Notes under the pieces: generated by a model | The model's database searches: none | The model's input: only the letters and a program-made list of their open reading frames with translations | What the model was told of the DNA's origin: nothing | Shown here: positions 1-12,735 of the stretch, piece by piece | Layout: each line of letters opens with the position of its first letter | Numbering within the stretch: the first letter of the stretch is position 1 | Source: Sphagnum compactum | Taxonomy: Eukaryota; Bryophyta; Sphagnopsida; Sphagnales | Length of the DNA stretch: 64,000 bases | Assembly (NCBI GenBank): GCA_965153455.1 | Contig: OZ234498.1 | Span: 14,446,001 to 14,510,000, forward strand | Reading direction: 5' to 3' | Made by a program: the position numbers and the translations under genes

Positions 1-975
1 TCTATTTGGAACTTAAATTCCAACTTATGAACAACTTATAAAGAAAAAAATATTTTTTCAACACCTACCTTAGGTCAATGCAAGTAAAAGATAAACATTA
101 TTTATCTTTTGAGAAGACAATAGCAATTGAAAAGAAGAGAGCTTAACAAGATGAAAAAAAATTAGCAAGCAAATGTTGCATATTTATTGGCTTGATGAAA
201 AAAATTGAGTAATTCGTTGCAATTAAGACTTTCGTATAGTGAGCTTTAACCTTAGTTGCATCCAAGAAAAGGTCATCATTGCAATTGCCACTCCACACGT
301 TGATGATAGTAACACATTGGGATGTGAAAACTATAAAGTGGGATGTAGCATGATGCATGGATGGGGGACAAAGGGGAAACATAGCCCCAAAATATACCAT
401 GTTTTAGGGGTGCATGTTTTGGGGCATGCCCTACCCATGCATTGGAACCTACATCGAACCGCCTTAAACAATGTGTGACATTTACAACATGTTCAAATGA
501 TGTCAAGGCTATAACCTCACTTTAAAGCTCACTAGGATACAAAATGCATTTGAGAGGATGCCTTCTCTAATACAAAGGGGGTTCTCAAGTCCCATGCATT
601 CAATTTTTTTTGTTGGTTTTACCCACATGGAAAAAGACCTAGGCGTGACATAATTTTTTTTGGGACAAACTATTTCTTAAAAGACAAACTTTTAATCTTC
701 TTCTACGCTATATTGTGATGTAATGAGTCAAAATTGATCTCCACATGTGTTGGTTTTTAAAACTTAAAATTATATGTTTCTCTATATTATGAAACTATGG
801 GTTCTTTGTACTCCTCTTTAATAAAGTTTTTCATTACAATTTCATTCACTAGTAGAGTCATCACAACCATCCTGTAATTATTCGCTTGTTGTGAAGGCAA
901 CCCATCGAAGTAAACAAATTTCCTCTCTTCACAAGCAACCACATCACCCATGATCCCAAATGAAGTTTGAAGTGA

Positions 976-1240
976 GGTTTGCATTAGTGTTGCATTTACT
1001 CATAAAAAGTCATGCATAAAAAAAAACAGGGTTTGCATTGGTGTTGCGCTTGGTCACAAATAATCACAAAAGAAAAACAAACACATATTTTGCCAAAGGA
1101 ATTATGTTTTGCTTGTTTGGGTTAGTGTTGCATTTAGTTAGGAAAAATCACAAAGAGGAAAAATTCATGTTTGCATTGGTGTGGCATTTAATGGAAAAAA
1201 TTCATGAAGAAGAAACACACACATATTTTGCCATCCTTTT
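976..1240. repeat. Diverged short tandem repeat, about four units
   Basis: Four imperfect units begin near 976, 1030, 1106 and 1168. Each opens with a version of GTTTGCATTGGTGTTGCATT and continues into an A-rich part with AAAATCACAAAGA-like sequence. Two units end with the same ACACATATTTTGCCA. Unit length varies between about 54 and 76 bp, so the array is old. No coding capacity is seen. Confidence 0.55.
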
Positions 1241-2470
1241 GTTGTATTTGTGAAAGTGTTTCCTAAAGGCAAGTTATTTGGGAGGGTAAAGAGATATTTC
1301 CAAGTCTTTGTTTATCTTTGTGGGTTATTTCATAATTGCAATTGCCAAGATTTTTGTCCCAAATCACAATCAGTTTTGAAGTAGCAAATATGGAAGGTTG
1401 TTGTAGGTTAAAGTTGTTTAATGTTAATGCAACAAATGTGTATTTTGTAGGAGCTCATTTCCTTGTAAATCAAGAGATGGAAATGATTGAAAGCCGAAAT
1501 TGAATAGAAATAATTGTGAAAAGATATAATTTTTCAAATCATCTTCATTGTTTTTCAAATTTGTCCAATTTTCATGAGGAAAATATTGATAGGTATAAAT
1601 TTTTGTTTTTTTGAAGATTAGTAGATATTCATGTTGAAAGCTTAAGTTATCAAAACATTGCAATGTATTTATGCAACCACAATTGTGCAATTTCAAACCC
1701 AATGAATGAAATTTTTTTGGATAACAATATGGAATATGTAAAAGTCTTGTTTCTAGGCCTCTATTTGTTATACCCAAATGATAATGTGAAAATTGAATAT
1801 GGATTGATATTATTGGAATTACAATAAAGTTGTAATATTTTATTTTAGTTGTTAGAAAATGTAAGTTTCAGCTTTCAAATTGTATTGTACTCGCAGAGAA
1901 ATCTTCCTAGGAAGATAACCAAATTATTGTGCAAAAAGCTCTTATGCAAATGCATGATTGCAAATCGCATCCAAATCTATCATCAAATTTTACATGGTGT
2001 TATCAACCCATTATTTGTCTATGTTAAAAAATTATGAATGAATAATGGCAATAGAAAAGGTTGTTTGTATTGGTGACAATGTTTCTCCTCTTGTCCATGC
2101 AATGTTTTCATTATATTGTAAAGAAAAAATTTCACAACCACAAGAGAATTTATCACTTGCAATCTATTCCTTTGCAAATTAATGAAAATATTCATTTATT
2201 GTTTTTGTCAAACTTCATTTCAATCTTCAACATCACACATGTATGACTATCGACTTCATGATTGTTTTAAGCCACAAATTATAACAAACACGATGCATAA
2301 ATTATAAGAGTTTATTAAAAGGGGGATTAACATGAAGTGTTATCCATGAAATGGTTATTATAGGTTTGGAGAATAAACCTTGAAACTTTTTCCAAAAACA
2401 AACGAACTTTTTGTTTATTTTCATCATGCTTAAAACCTTTGTATAGCTAAACACAAAATAAAATAATAAT

Positions 2471-2492
2471 ATCTATCTATTTATCTATCTAT
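2471..2492. repeat. ATCT tetranucleotide microsatellite
   Basis: A short imperfect run of ATCT units, with one ATTT interruption, within AT-rich DNA. Confidence 0.8.
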
Positions 2493-4993
2493 GTACCTAG
2501 CCTATTTATCTACACCTAGCTAAATATATATTTAAAATGTATTGTGACCAACATTCAATTAATATGTCATGTAATAATTTTTATTATGCCACATGTCACA
2601 ATTATTCCCATTTAAACTGATTTCATGCTACATGTAGACCAAGTTTTTTTTGCCTAGTGACTCAAAAGAAAAGGGGCGAAAGGATCTCGCAAGGGACATG
2701 TAACAAAACAAGATCAAAATTTGATATGATTGAGACTTCAAAATGTGGATGAATATGTAAGTCTATAAGCTCCTATAAATATTGATGAGTCAATTCAAGC
2801 CCTCGTTGTTAAAGGAGGTTGTACTAATTGCTAATGGCCCCAATGGAAGGGATGACGATGGAAATCATAGCATGGACTAAGAGTTTGCAACAAGCTTGGA
2901 CAATGATGGTTAGTCTAGTCCATTAAAGTGTGGTTAGTTTAAATGCTATACATATGTCAGATTTTGAGCTTCAAATGGACAACTTGGATTGTGATATATG
3001 ACTATTTCAAGTTTCACAAACTGATTATGTTCAATTTTCTTTGATCCAATTTCAAATTTCATTATTCATTATTTGAATTCTATACCTAGTGAATGTGTTT
3101 TTGTGATACTTTGAACCTTCGATTGATTGTGTGTGGATGAAATGGGCTAACAAAGACCTTGATTTGTGTGTGAGTGGTTTTTGGATGCAATGGCCATGAA
3201 TGATGCATTTTTTCATCCATGAAAAATGTCCTTCCAAAATTCATCTTAAAATGACCTCATCTTAAATGAAATTGTGTGTACCCGACTCCAGACTTGTTAT
3301 TATGAACATATATTCACACAACAATTCAATTTGCAATAGCATAGTTGGTAGTGAAACCAACCGGAATCTTTTGAAAACAATCAAGAATAGTGACATGTAC
3401 CAAAGACAATTAATGAATTATTTGGCCTATGTGATTGCAGCAAAGTTTCAATCCCAACCAAAAAATAATTATGTTTAAGTATATGACTTAAAAAGGGTGT
3501 GGTTTTCTATCATTGATGTTCATCACTTTGTGGGGAATTTATATTTAAATTAATTTGTAGCTTTGTCTTTGGATGATCAATCATTTCAACGGAATATGCC
3601 AGTTTTTCCCTATAGGAAGCAATGTTTTCTTTATGAATTTTGTGATGTAGCCAAAGTGGCAATCATCCATAGGATAAACCAAATATGAAAGTCCAAAATT
3701 TTTATCATCTTATATATATTTTATTACTTATTGGAGCCAAATATAGTAATTTGGTTCTTTTCACTATTTTTTGTTCTGACTTCTAGCAATTGAAATGCGC
3801 CAAAATAGATTCATTTCCAAAAATTTCATTAAAAAATTTGCTGAGAATAATGTCACCCCTAAGAAAAAAAAAAAAGGGTTAATGGAAAGGTGTTGGCTCA
3901 TGACACATGTGTGAGGTAAACTTTGTGGTTTCAACCATTCCAATATAAAATATGTGTTGTTTAAGTTAGGTTTAAATTGGACCACAACTTGTTGAATTCA
4001 AATTTTTTAATTCATGTTTTGTAAAGGTAAATCAAACAAGTGCAAAACTTGATCTTTGACATTGTTGGATATTCAAAAGCTATGGGAGAATATAGTGAAA
4101 ATGCTATTGACCTGCCCCAACCAAACCTAGGTTAGTACCAATGCCCCACCAAGGCTGTTGTGTGTGTGTTGTACTCATGAAGATTAGATATGCATAGGTG
4201 TTGGTAATCATGTAATGGCAAACTAGGTTCATGGAGGTGGCAAATAACTAAATAATGTTGAATGCGTGCATGTGTTGTGAGGGGAATTGGACAAAACCGG
4301 ATATAGAAAGAAAGATTGAGTAATTGGGAATGTTTTCCAAAGTGACTTATGAGGCACCCCAAGGCATTGAATTGCAAATTTTGGGGTTAGTTGGGTTTAG
4401 GGTTGGGTAAAGGTAAAATGAATAGAGATTGATAACCAAATCTTGAAATAACCAAACCAAGGACAAGTCTATACTTACCCAATAGTATTTTGTGTTTGAT
4501 TCAAGTTGGGTACTCACACTATTGCGTGCAACTTATTTAGCAAATCATAATGTATGTAATAAGACCATTGGATATATTGTCAAGCTTGAACAAGATTTGT
4601 TGCCACTTGCTATGTGCTTACATGGCAACAAGGTGGTGAACATGTTGTGGAGAATCATATGAAACTTGTGGCAATCGGTACCAAGAGTTTTTCCATGGAT
4701 ATACATGAGTACTTTATTCCATTAACCCATTTTTCTTTGTAGGATGGAAACCAAAAAATGTCACTCTTCGCATGCACACTATTAGTTGTGTCTTGAAGAA
4801 GAACCCCGACACAATTCATCTTACTCAATATTCACCTATGTTATATTCCTAAAAAAGAAACTAGCATGACATAATAAGAATAAGATCAACTTGGAACACT
4901 TTCACATATGAGTACTTTGTAGGTAGATTCAAAGATAAGATTTGGTGAGAGAAAAGACAAAATATGAAACATACCCTAATAAACAACTAGTTG

Positions 4994-7900
4994 TCATGAG
5001 ATTGGCTCCCATATTGAGAACGCATTCATGACTTGATTCCTCCATCCTGAAAGGAACCAACCACCATCTCGTCCAATGCCAAAGCGTTTGTCATACGAGC
5101 GAAGTATGGACTTGATTGTATTGGTCTCAGATAATTGTAGTGGCTTTTGCACAAAGCCAGCTCGTTGAATGCGACTATGCCATTGCTTATAGGACTCAGG
5201 TCGCTCCACTCTTTCAAGACCCTCACAAGCAATAATGTTTAGGATCTCTCGACCATAAACCTCCTGCTCTGTTAATAATCTTTCCTTAAGATAGGGGGGC
5301 ATTATTACATCAAGTGTATCAAACTGTACCGAATAATACTTGATGGTTTCACGAACACGAGACATAAAGAAAGGCTCATTCAAACTTGCGTTTGCCACCA
5401 CCGTTACAAAAACCTGCAGAATTCAAATAAAACACTAATGAAATGTATGTAGAAAGTGGGACATTGTTGATGACATGTGAAATTATGAGGTAGTGCCCAT
5501 CGAGCTCATAGAAGATGTGTTCAAGCAAAAGAAACCAACAACCATTTCCAGAAGAAAACTACATGATCTGAACAAGTGTTTCAACTTAGAGGACAATAAC
5601 ATAGCAAGATCCATGTAAATTTAACCTTTTGGTGATTGGCATTTACCTTTGGATTCATGCTTCGGATCTTGTTCAGTAACATTTGGCGAGGATTTATTAC
5701 CATAGCAGATTCATCCAAAAGGCTAGAGAATCTGTAAGTTGCATTGACTACGAGCACTTCATCAGGCCTTAGAGCAAGTTGGGTTGCTGTTATATTCTCC
5801 CACTTGTCGGCAATTGCCGAGTATTGAAATGGCACTTCACATGTCTTTGCAAACTCTGAAAGCCTTTGACCACATCGTATTAGGAGTTCCGATGGCTTGG
5901 ACTTTATGCCTCGTGCTTTCTCTATTCCTGAAATCTCACAAAAAGTCATCATGAGAAACTGTTCTAAAAGTTGTTTTAAAGATTTAAGAGATTGCAAAGA
6001 AATCACTACAACCCAACACTTTGATAATAACAGAACAATGAATTACGATCATGAACTCTGATTTGTACCCTAGAGATATTCACAAAAGAAATAGGGGAAG
6101 CTGACAGGAGACAACCCAAGCACCTGTGATTCGAAGATTGGGTGCACCTCCTGGTCTGCTTGCAAGTTCTCGAATGAGACTCAGCCATGCACTTCCATAA
6201 CCGATGCCATAGTCAACCAAATGCACTTGGGTTGCTCCTTTGAAAGCATTCAGGATCGCAGCAGTGGTACTGAAATGGGCAAGTGTCCAGTATGGAGCAT
6301 GTAGCACAAGTGACTTATAGGCTCGCAACATTGTAGCAGGTGAAGGGGCATTGTTGTGAAGTGCAGCAGAGAGTTGTGCACCAGTTCCAGACATTTTAGC
6401 AACCTAGAATATTCAATTCATCCAGAAGGAATTCAGCAAAAATAGACAGAAAAAAAAAAAAAGTGTAGGAATGCAAGGGGCAAACCAGAATGTATTGTAC
6501 CCCCAACACTGAATACCCAACCTCACAATGTCCATTAGAGATTTGCAAGAAAAGCAAAGCAAAGTGCATAAGCAAGGCAAAAATCTTACCAAGGCATCTG
6601 TGAAGTAATGAGCCATGCGTTGTGCACCACTTCCAGATGGTGATGTAAGAGCACGAAGCTCTGCAATGATTCTACTAGCCTTCCTCACATCATTTTGCTT
6701 CACTGCTTCTGCACATCTGCAATTAGAGGAAAAGAAAATTGAGGATATAACTTCTCTCTCTCACCTCAGATCCAGCACTATATGCATGACCTTGTTCATC
6801 AACAATTCCAATATTGAAATCATGCTTGTGTGGGCAGGTGTTGTTCTCTTACATGATAAGCAAATTTGTCAAGTCATGCTCATCGCCACTATCAAATGCA
6901 AACTTGACATTGTGTTGTGTTACACCAATGTTAGTTCCTTGTGGAAGATTCGTGCCCACCCCAGTGCTTGAACTTTCTTGACTCAGGTTATTGTAAATGG
7001 TTGTAGGGTTATGAGCTTCATGCAAAAGGACATCTGTGTGGCTTGCATGGCTGTTGCTGGTATTGCTAGAGCTGTTTGTAGCTGACTCAAGGCCCATTTG
7101 TTTAAGATGCCTACACAGAAGGTCTGTATAATCATTCAGCATCTCATCTTCATTAAATTTTTCCGACAACTGGTTAAAGTCGAGAGATTGATTGCACCCC
7201 ACATTATTAAACTCTGTTTGTGCACTCCATGCTGCTGCCCCCTCTTCCCTGCTGTTCACAAAGCTGTAGTAGCTCGATCCAGTAGTACTAGTTGATGGAG
7301 AACATTTGGTGATGAGATCGGCAAAGCCCTTCTCCACTGCTTGGTATGCATTGCTTTCTTGGTACATACATGGCTTGCTGCCATTCATATCATCTTCCTC
7401 CATGAGCATTTGATCAAGGAATGTTACTTGCATCTCATTGTAGCCCATGCTTTCTTTGTTCATATAAAATTGCTCTGCGTTGATATCTTCCTCCTCCATG
7501 AGCATCTCATCAAGGAATGCTAGAGATTCTGGCCCTCCGGTTGGAGAGTTTGAATCTCCCACAGAATAAGGGTCGTCTGAAAGGAATGACATATGGTTGT
7601 TCAAATTGGCATCGTGGGTGGAGAAGGAATGGAGGGTTGGCGGTGGGGCACCACAAGAACTCTTATGACGATGTGAGAACAATGATGTCTGCATTGATGT
7701 AATTGTTAGTGCTGTTGGTTTTGTAAATGTTGTTGGCATTGTCTTTGATAATGATGATGGTGATGATGTTGTTGGTGCTGTCGTTGTTGTCGTCAGAGGC
7801 TCTCTGCTTGTCTGGTTAAAAGCTCGAGCTTCAGCATCAAAATCTCGAGTTTCAGCATCAATGGATGAGGGATATGGAGTACTATCCTGTACCCTAGGCA

Positions 7901-8081
7901 ACCGTGATTGCAACCATGCTTGTTGGAGCTTTGCTGCTAATGGTGAAGATTCACTTCCTCCTCCTGTTGCCACAAAATTTCTCTGCTTGTTTGTCAATGC
8001 CATTTGCAGCTGTGGATCCTTGTGCAGTTTCTCTTTTGCTGTTGTCTCTGTCACTCCTCCTCTTCCTATTGTTGAGCGCAT
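4994..8081 (-). CDS. GRAS-family transcription regulator, LISCL (SCL14/SCL33-like) type, five exons
   Basis: Exons (minus strand): 8081-6853, 6716-6590, 6403-6124, 5927-5647 and 5413-4994. All introns are GT-AG and all phases agree (2, 0, 1, 0). The product is 778 residues, in the usual LISCL range. The first in-frame ATG is at 8081; the frame stays open upstream to a TAG near 8169 but contains no ATG. The N-terminal region (1-400) is low-complexity. It carries two copies of an acidic LISCL-type motif, FLDEMLMEEED (about 189-199) and FLDQMLMEEDD (about 221-231), the second followed by KPCMYQ. The GRAS domain starts near 403 with DLTNLL and CAEAV (first leucine-heptad region). It continues with VHLVDYGIGYG (VHIID motif, about 512-522), LRITGIE, the second heptad region, VYGREILNIIACEG with RVERPE (PFYRE region) and a closing GW-W SAW motif. 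GRAS proteins act in the nucleus as transcriptional co-regulators; Arabidopsis SCL14 works with TGA bZIP factors in xenobiotic stress responses. The target here is unknown. Many angiosperm GRAS genes lack introns, so four introns are notable. Confidence 0.93.
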
Positions 8082-9860
8082 CTTCTCCACAGTTTCAAGC
8101 TTGCTGACATCCCAGATTTTGTTTTCCTCCTCCTTTTGTTTGCCAAATCTCTCTAAGGATCGACGCTAAGCTTGTGATGATGATGATGCTGACGATTCTT
8201 CTTCTTCTCTCCTCTTTTCTTCGCTGTTCCCTCTCAGAACATCAATCTTCGAACTATTCCTCCTCCAAATCTACTGCTGCTGCTGCTGCTCCGACCGCTT
8301 GCTTCCTGAGAATTTCTTCTTTGGAAACGTGACTTACATACACCATGAAAAAGCTTTCCCTCTCCTTCCTTGCTCTAGCTTCTGCTTCTTCTTCTTCTTC
8401 TTCGGCTCTCCACTGCTTGCTGCCCCTTTTGAAACAAACTTTTGTTTCCTTCAATTCAACTGTCTTTCACCCACCACCACCGCCGTGATTCCTTCCTCCT
8501 CTCCAGATCTCTCTCAGCGCTAATTGCAACTTTTATGCATCCTTCTCCACGGACAAGAAAAGAAAAGGAAAACCCAAAACAAAAAACAAACCGAACTACC
8601 CTTTTTGCACTTCCCCAGCACTTGTTCTTCAAAAACTACCACACCAACACACACACAAAGACACACCCACAAACCCCAATTGAGTCTATTGAAAACACAG
8701 ACAGAAAGGAGCTCCTACACTTGATCTGACGGACACCCAAGGCAAAACAAAACAAGCTCAGCTCAGCTCAGCTCAGCTTGAGAGCTTGTTGGGTGTGAAG
8801 GAGACGTAGCAAGCAAAGCTTCTGTGTGGAGTGCTATGATGATGAGGGAAGAATAACAACAACATTAACAACATTGTGATGGTGACGATGAATCAGAAGA
8901 GGAGATGCTGCTTCTTTCCTTCTTCTTCACAAAAAGCAGCTTTTCAATGTTCTCACTGCTTCTTCTCACTGCTCCGTAGATGTCAGCACACATGGAAGGG
9001 ACCCACTGCCTCTCAATGAGACGTGTGCTTATTGCTGCTGATCTTTTGTTGACTTGTTTTCTCTTTCTTTCTTTCTTCCTTTCTTTCATAAAAAAGTCAA
9101 TAGCGATTCTGCAAAGGAAGGATCAACCAAGCAGCAGCAGCAAGATTGCTTGCCATGCGTCTTCTATCTCCTTGCTGTAGCAGCATCAGCAGTCAGGAAG
9201 GAAGCAGCAATCTGGTAGTCTCTTCTTGTTGCACATTTTTCTCTCAAACCCTAAAGCTTGATCACACTGCTTGTTTTTCAAGCCTTTTCTTTTGGGCTTT
9301 TCTTTTAGGTATTTAATTTTTAAGGAATTTTTGTGGGTTTTGTTTTAGACCCAGAAGAAGAAAGCAAGCAAGCAGCAAGAGGAAGGCAATGGTGCTTCAT
9401 TTCACAGCACTGGGGAATGGAAGCAACGAAAATTCTCTTGTTGTTGCAAGCTGGAAGGACAGACATGGCCATTTTCCCAACTGCTAAGTGCTGCTGTCGC
9501 TGCCACATTACAGCAACAGCAAGACGAGAGCATCATCTTCAATGGCATGGAATTGGTACAGAAACCAATTGCACAGCCCCAACCAGAAATGCCAATCTTT
9601 CTCTCAACTCTCAAAGGCCAATCTTTCTTCCAAACTTATTCCTCAACTCATGTCCATCTTTTTCTTCCTCAATTCAAATGCTCAAATGCCAATCTTTAGA
9701 TGGGAAATTTGAGAAATTCTAAAATGGAAAGAAAAAAGTATCAAGAGTACGGTATTAAATTAATCCACTAACAAAGGTTTCAAAGTATCAAAGGCCTTTA
9801 TTACATTATTTTGATTCCTTTCAAGGCCTTAATTCAATGAAATAATCCTTTGTTCTTCAG
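8082..9860. promoter_or_regulatory. 5' leader and promoter region of the GRAS gene
   Basis: The region upstream of the GRAS start codon is rich in microsatellites: GAA/TTC and GCA/TGC runs at 8170-8420, a 5-bp AGCTC tandem repeat at 8755-8779, and TTTC runs near 9060-9090. A telo-box-like AAACCCTAAA lies at 9246-9255. No reading frame here with an ATG start resembles a known protein. Long, purine- or pyrimidine-rich leaders are common in plant regulator genes. The transcription start cannot be placed from sequence alone. Confidence 0.45.
8755..8779. repeat. AGCTC pentanucleotide tandem repeat
   Basis: Five consecutive 5-bp AGCTC-type units about 680 bp upstream of the GRAS start codon. Each unit joins the next through AGCT, so the run is locally palindromic. 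Confidence 0.8.
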
Positions 9861-10912
9861 CTATTTCAAATGTTAGTGGATCAATCTGGCAACATGTTTC
9901 ATCTTCGTTATGACTCTTGTCAACATTTTGCTTACTGGGTTGCTCTAAATCAGGTGTTGCTCCTTTCTCTGCCATTGTCTCTCACTGTCCAGTTTAAAAA
10001 AAGAGGAGACATCTAAGATCTGACGAGCTTACTTTCTGCTTCATTTCTGTTCTAACCAATGTGTGTCAGGTGGCTTTTGGATAGTACCCACCACAAAGAT
10101 GACGAACAATGCTTCCATCATGACAAGAAGGTAGGAAAAAAAATAGTGCATGTCAGTTGCAGGGGGTTGTAATTTTATGTTTTGTCTTAAATCTCCAGCC
10201 AGCATCTCTGAAGTGGTATCAAATTGATCGAATTTACCGTCAAGGGATCAGCCATAGTGCTCCATGAGAATATTTCCAAGCAAGTCCTCACTGCCTCCAA
10301 TGGACAATGTTCATGTGTCAGAAGGGACCAGCTTATATCTTTGTGGCAGCTCAACTTATTTTTTCACAGGTTCAGGGTGTTTTGCGGTGTGCCAATGCTA
10401 AATTTTTGTAACCATTCAGCAGAGAAAAGAGGTTTTTCCATGGAAGAGCAGCGAGTTTTTTCCATCTGCCTTGTAGTACAAGAGTAGTGTGTTTAAGACA
10501 GCTTGTCTTTAGATGACAAACTAAGTTGCCACCTGGCTTCACGAGGCAAAGTGGTTCAGGATCTCCACATTGAGTTCCAGTCATTTCATATGTTTTGTTG
10601 AGTACATCTTCATTCTGTCTGATTCTTTTGCTCTTTTCATGTTGCTTTGGATTTTCTCCTTGGTTCTTCATAGTGAAATCACTTGATTGTTACAGGGTGA
10701 CTTTGATATTGTTGGAGGGGCCCATGCATTGGCAGAGGCTGACGCCATAAAGGTAGGCTTTTTCCTTGTGATGGGAAAATCAGTTCATACTTGGGTCCAG
10801 TAGCACAGGCCAGAATTGTCTTCATAAAATCCAGGTGATGTCTCATGCGATCATCCTTCCTTTAAGGGAAGAATTGAGGTTTCTGCAGTCCAATGCACAG
10901 AGACCACTATAT

Positions 10913-11120
10913 CATTTATTCATCAGCCTCATCAGCGAACAATGTTGTAAAACTTTGGCAAAAACAAATTGCACAATGGATGAAAATATGAGTAAATTGC
11001 TCTCAGAAACAAATAAAGAATCTATCCCCATGCTAATGAAATCTATGTGGGCTAATGGAGTATTCTTCAAAGCAAAGTGGTATGGTAAAAAGTATGACCA
11101 TTTTGGATTTCCATGCGGGC
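10913..11120 (+). pseudogene. Possible serpin-like fragment inside the GCN2 relic
   Basis: A plus-strand frame between two GCN2-like exons contains ANGVFFKAKWYGKKYD. This resembles the conserved serpin segment with an NA-x-YFK-x-x-W-x-x-x-F pattern. It is preceded by KLLSETNKES, which could match the helix before that segment. The frame is short and has no flanking serpin domains or reactive-centre loop. It lies where an intron of the GCN2 relic should be. The match rests on one short motif and may be chance. Confidence 0.25.
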
Positions 11121-11170
11121 TCACAAGCACCTTACAGCAATTCACAATATTGGCCAGGGGCTTGACCATT

Positions 11171-11261
11171 ACATAGTATGTAAAACACTTCTTCACATTT
11201 GAGTATCGCAAAGTGTCTTACATACATAGTATGTAAAACACTTCTTCAAATTTGAGTATCA
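11171..11261. repeat. Direct duplication of 38 bp
   Basis: Two nearly identical copies of a segment beginning ACATAGTATGTAAAACACTT lie at 11171-11208 and 11224-11261 (53-bp spacing), with one difference noted. This is a recent local duplication within the GCN2 relic. Confidence 0.8.
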
Positions 11262-12735
11262 AGTCAATTCCTTGCCTGATCCTATGCCAATGCCGTCATC
11301 AGTTGAGGCGCATGCTAATTGTAGATTGACAAGTTTAGGTAGCTGCAACTAATCCCAGTAAGAAGGCGCTCCAAATATATATATTGGAGAAGCTGGAGAG
11401 CAAGGACGAACCTGGAGCCCTACCCCAATTAGACGTGCATCAATGCTGCATTTATGAACCCAATCATAACCCCATCATCAATTAAGTAGCCACACAAAGA
11501 CATTCCCATAGTGAATGCTTTTGCACTCACTGCAAAAAATTTCTGGGGTCAAATTTTGACCCACCCCACAAATATGATTTCAACATATACAAAGGATTTT
11601 TCATGACAAAAGTGGCCCAAATTCATCACACTTGGAGAAACAAAAACTTCAAATCGCCAGATTTTAATGATAGGTTCCAGTAGTTAGCCAAGAATATTGA
11701 AAGATTGTTTTGTTTTGTATTTTCGTATCTGGTTTATGGCTGAATTTGGCTGATTTTTTAATGACTGATTACCAATTTACCACTAGCTGATGCTCAATCT
11801 CACCTACTATAGCCCACCAAGCTATAGTAGCCATGTTACTAAGAAACCATGTGAATACAGCCAATTCCTGGAGGCTTGGGCAATCACAGTGGTTAGAAAG
11901 TGGCTACTTCTGAAAGGAAGCAGTAGCTCATTGGGGTGCATTTTAGGGTGAAAGGCTATTCAGGCACTCCAAGTTGGCATACTATGAGTTCCCCTTTTAC
12001 TATCATCTTGTTTACCATGAAAAGATCTGCTGACATTGAACCTAGCCAGGTGGTAGCTGAGGTGGTGGCCAAATTTCCAGTCTTGGAGCTCTATGAAGTA
12101 CGTCTCAACCACCGTCATATATTGGCTGCAATTCGGGCCTGGGCTGGTGTGAAGCAAGCAGACAGGCACAGCGTTGCCCAGGTTTGTTTGCCCTTTATTA
12201 TAACTCACTTAGGTTTTTGATGCAACCATACTCAGTTGTGAATAACAATGTGACAATGAAGTAGATCTGTTTATGAGCTTGGATCACTAGAAGCTTGTTC
12301 CACATGGTGTGAAGTCCACGGTAAATTCTGCTTTCAAAGTGGTATTATAACTGGAGGAAGGATGCTTTGTATAGAAACAGACTCTTGGGCTAAGAATGAG
12401 AAAACATTGCAGTTGCTGGCAGTGATGGGTGGTGCAGCACCATGGTCATCTGCTCGCAAAGCTCTCTGGCCTCTTGTTTGTATACAACTTTTACAGGTAC
12501 TGTCCTCTCAGATGAGATTTCAGGGGATGGTGTTTTCTGGGGATCTGTACAGACATGGGATTGAGAGCTTTAACTGTGATGGACTTAGGATGCGTACCTG
12601 CTGGTATTTTTTTTTGGTCACACGACTTGCAAGTAGCAGAGTCAGTGGTAGATCGATTGCAGACTGTCGAGTGATAGCTGAGTGGCAATGCTGATGATGC
12701 CCTTGCACACCTTTGAGGAGCCCTTCCCCCTTGTA

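Larger units (their letters stand above)
1..4993. other. AT-rich intergenic DNA, no recognisable gene
   Basis: This stretch downstream of the GRAS gene has only short, stop-rich reading frames in all six frames. None, including a 70-codon frame at 3266-3478 (+), matches a family I recognise. It contains a diverged tandem repeat near 976-1240 and an ATCT microsatellite at 2471-2492. The base composition and scattered homopolymers look like old, decayed repeat DNA. Confidence 0.6.
9861..12735 (+). pseudogene. Partial, intron-containing pseudogene of the eIF2-alpha kinase GCN2 (HisRS-like region)
   Basis: Six consecutive exon-like blocks read in order as the histidyl-tRNA-synthetase-like half of plant GCN2. 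They are: 9861-9953 (ends HFAYWVALNQ); 10199 to about 10279 (YQIDRIYRQGISHSAP then an in-frame TGA at about 10265); 10696-10752 (GDFDIVGGAH); 12050-12181 (LNHRHILAAIRAWAGVK); 12413-12496 (LLAVMGGAAPWSSARKA); and about 12624-12735 (AESVVDRLQTVE then TGA TAG at 12672-12677). Four blocks keep clean splice sites and phase 0 junctions. The second ends at a degraded donor and the last lacks an obvious acceptor. There is no kinase domain and no 5' part of the gene. Retained introns point to a duplicated genomic fragment, not a retrocopy. Intact GCN2 senses uncharged tRNA and phosphorylates eIF2-alpha; this copy could not make that protein. Confidence 0.75.

Noticed and set aside
8254-8454. A 66-codon frame upstream of the GRAS gene, rich in Glu and Ala
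   Set aside because: It does not start with ATG (TTG at 8454) and is encoded by microsatellites.
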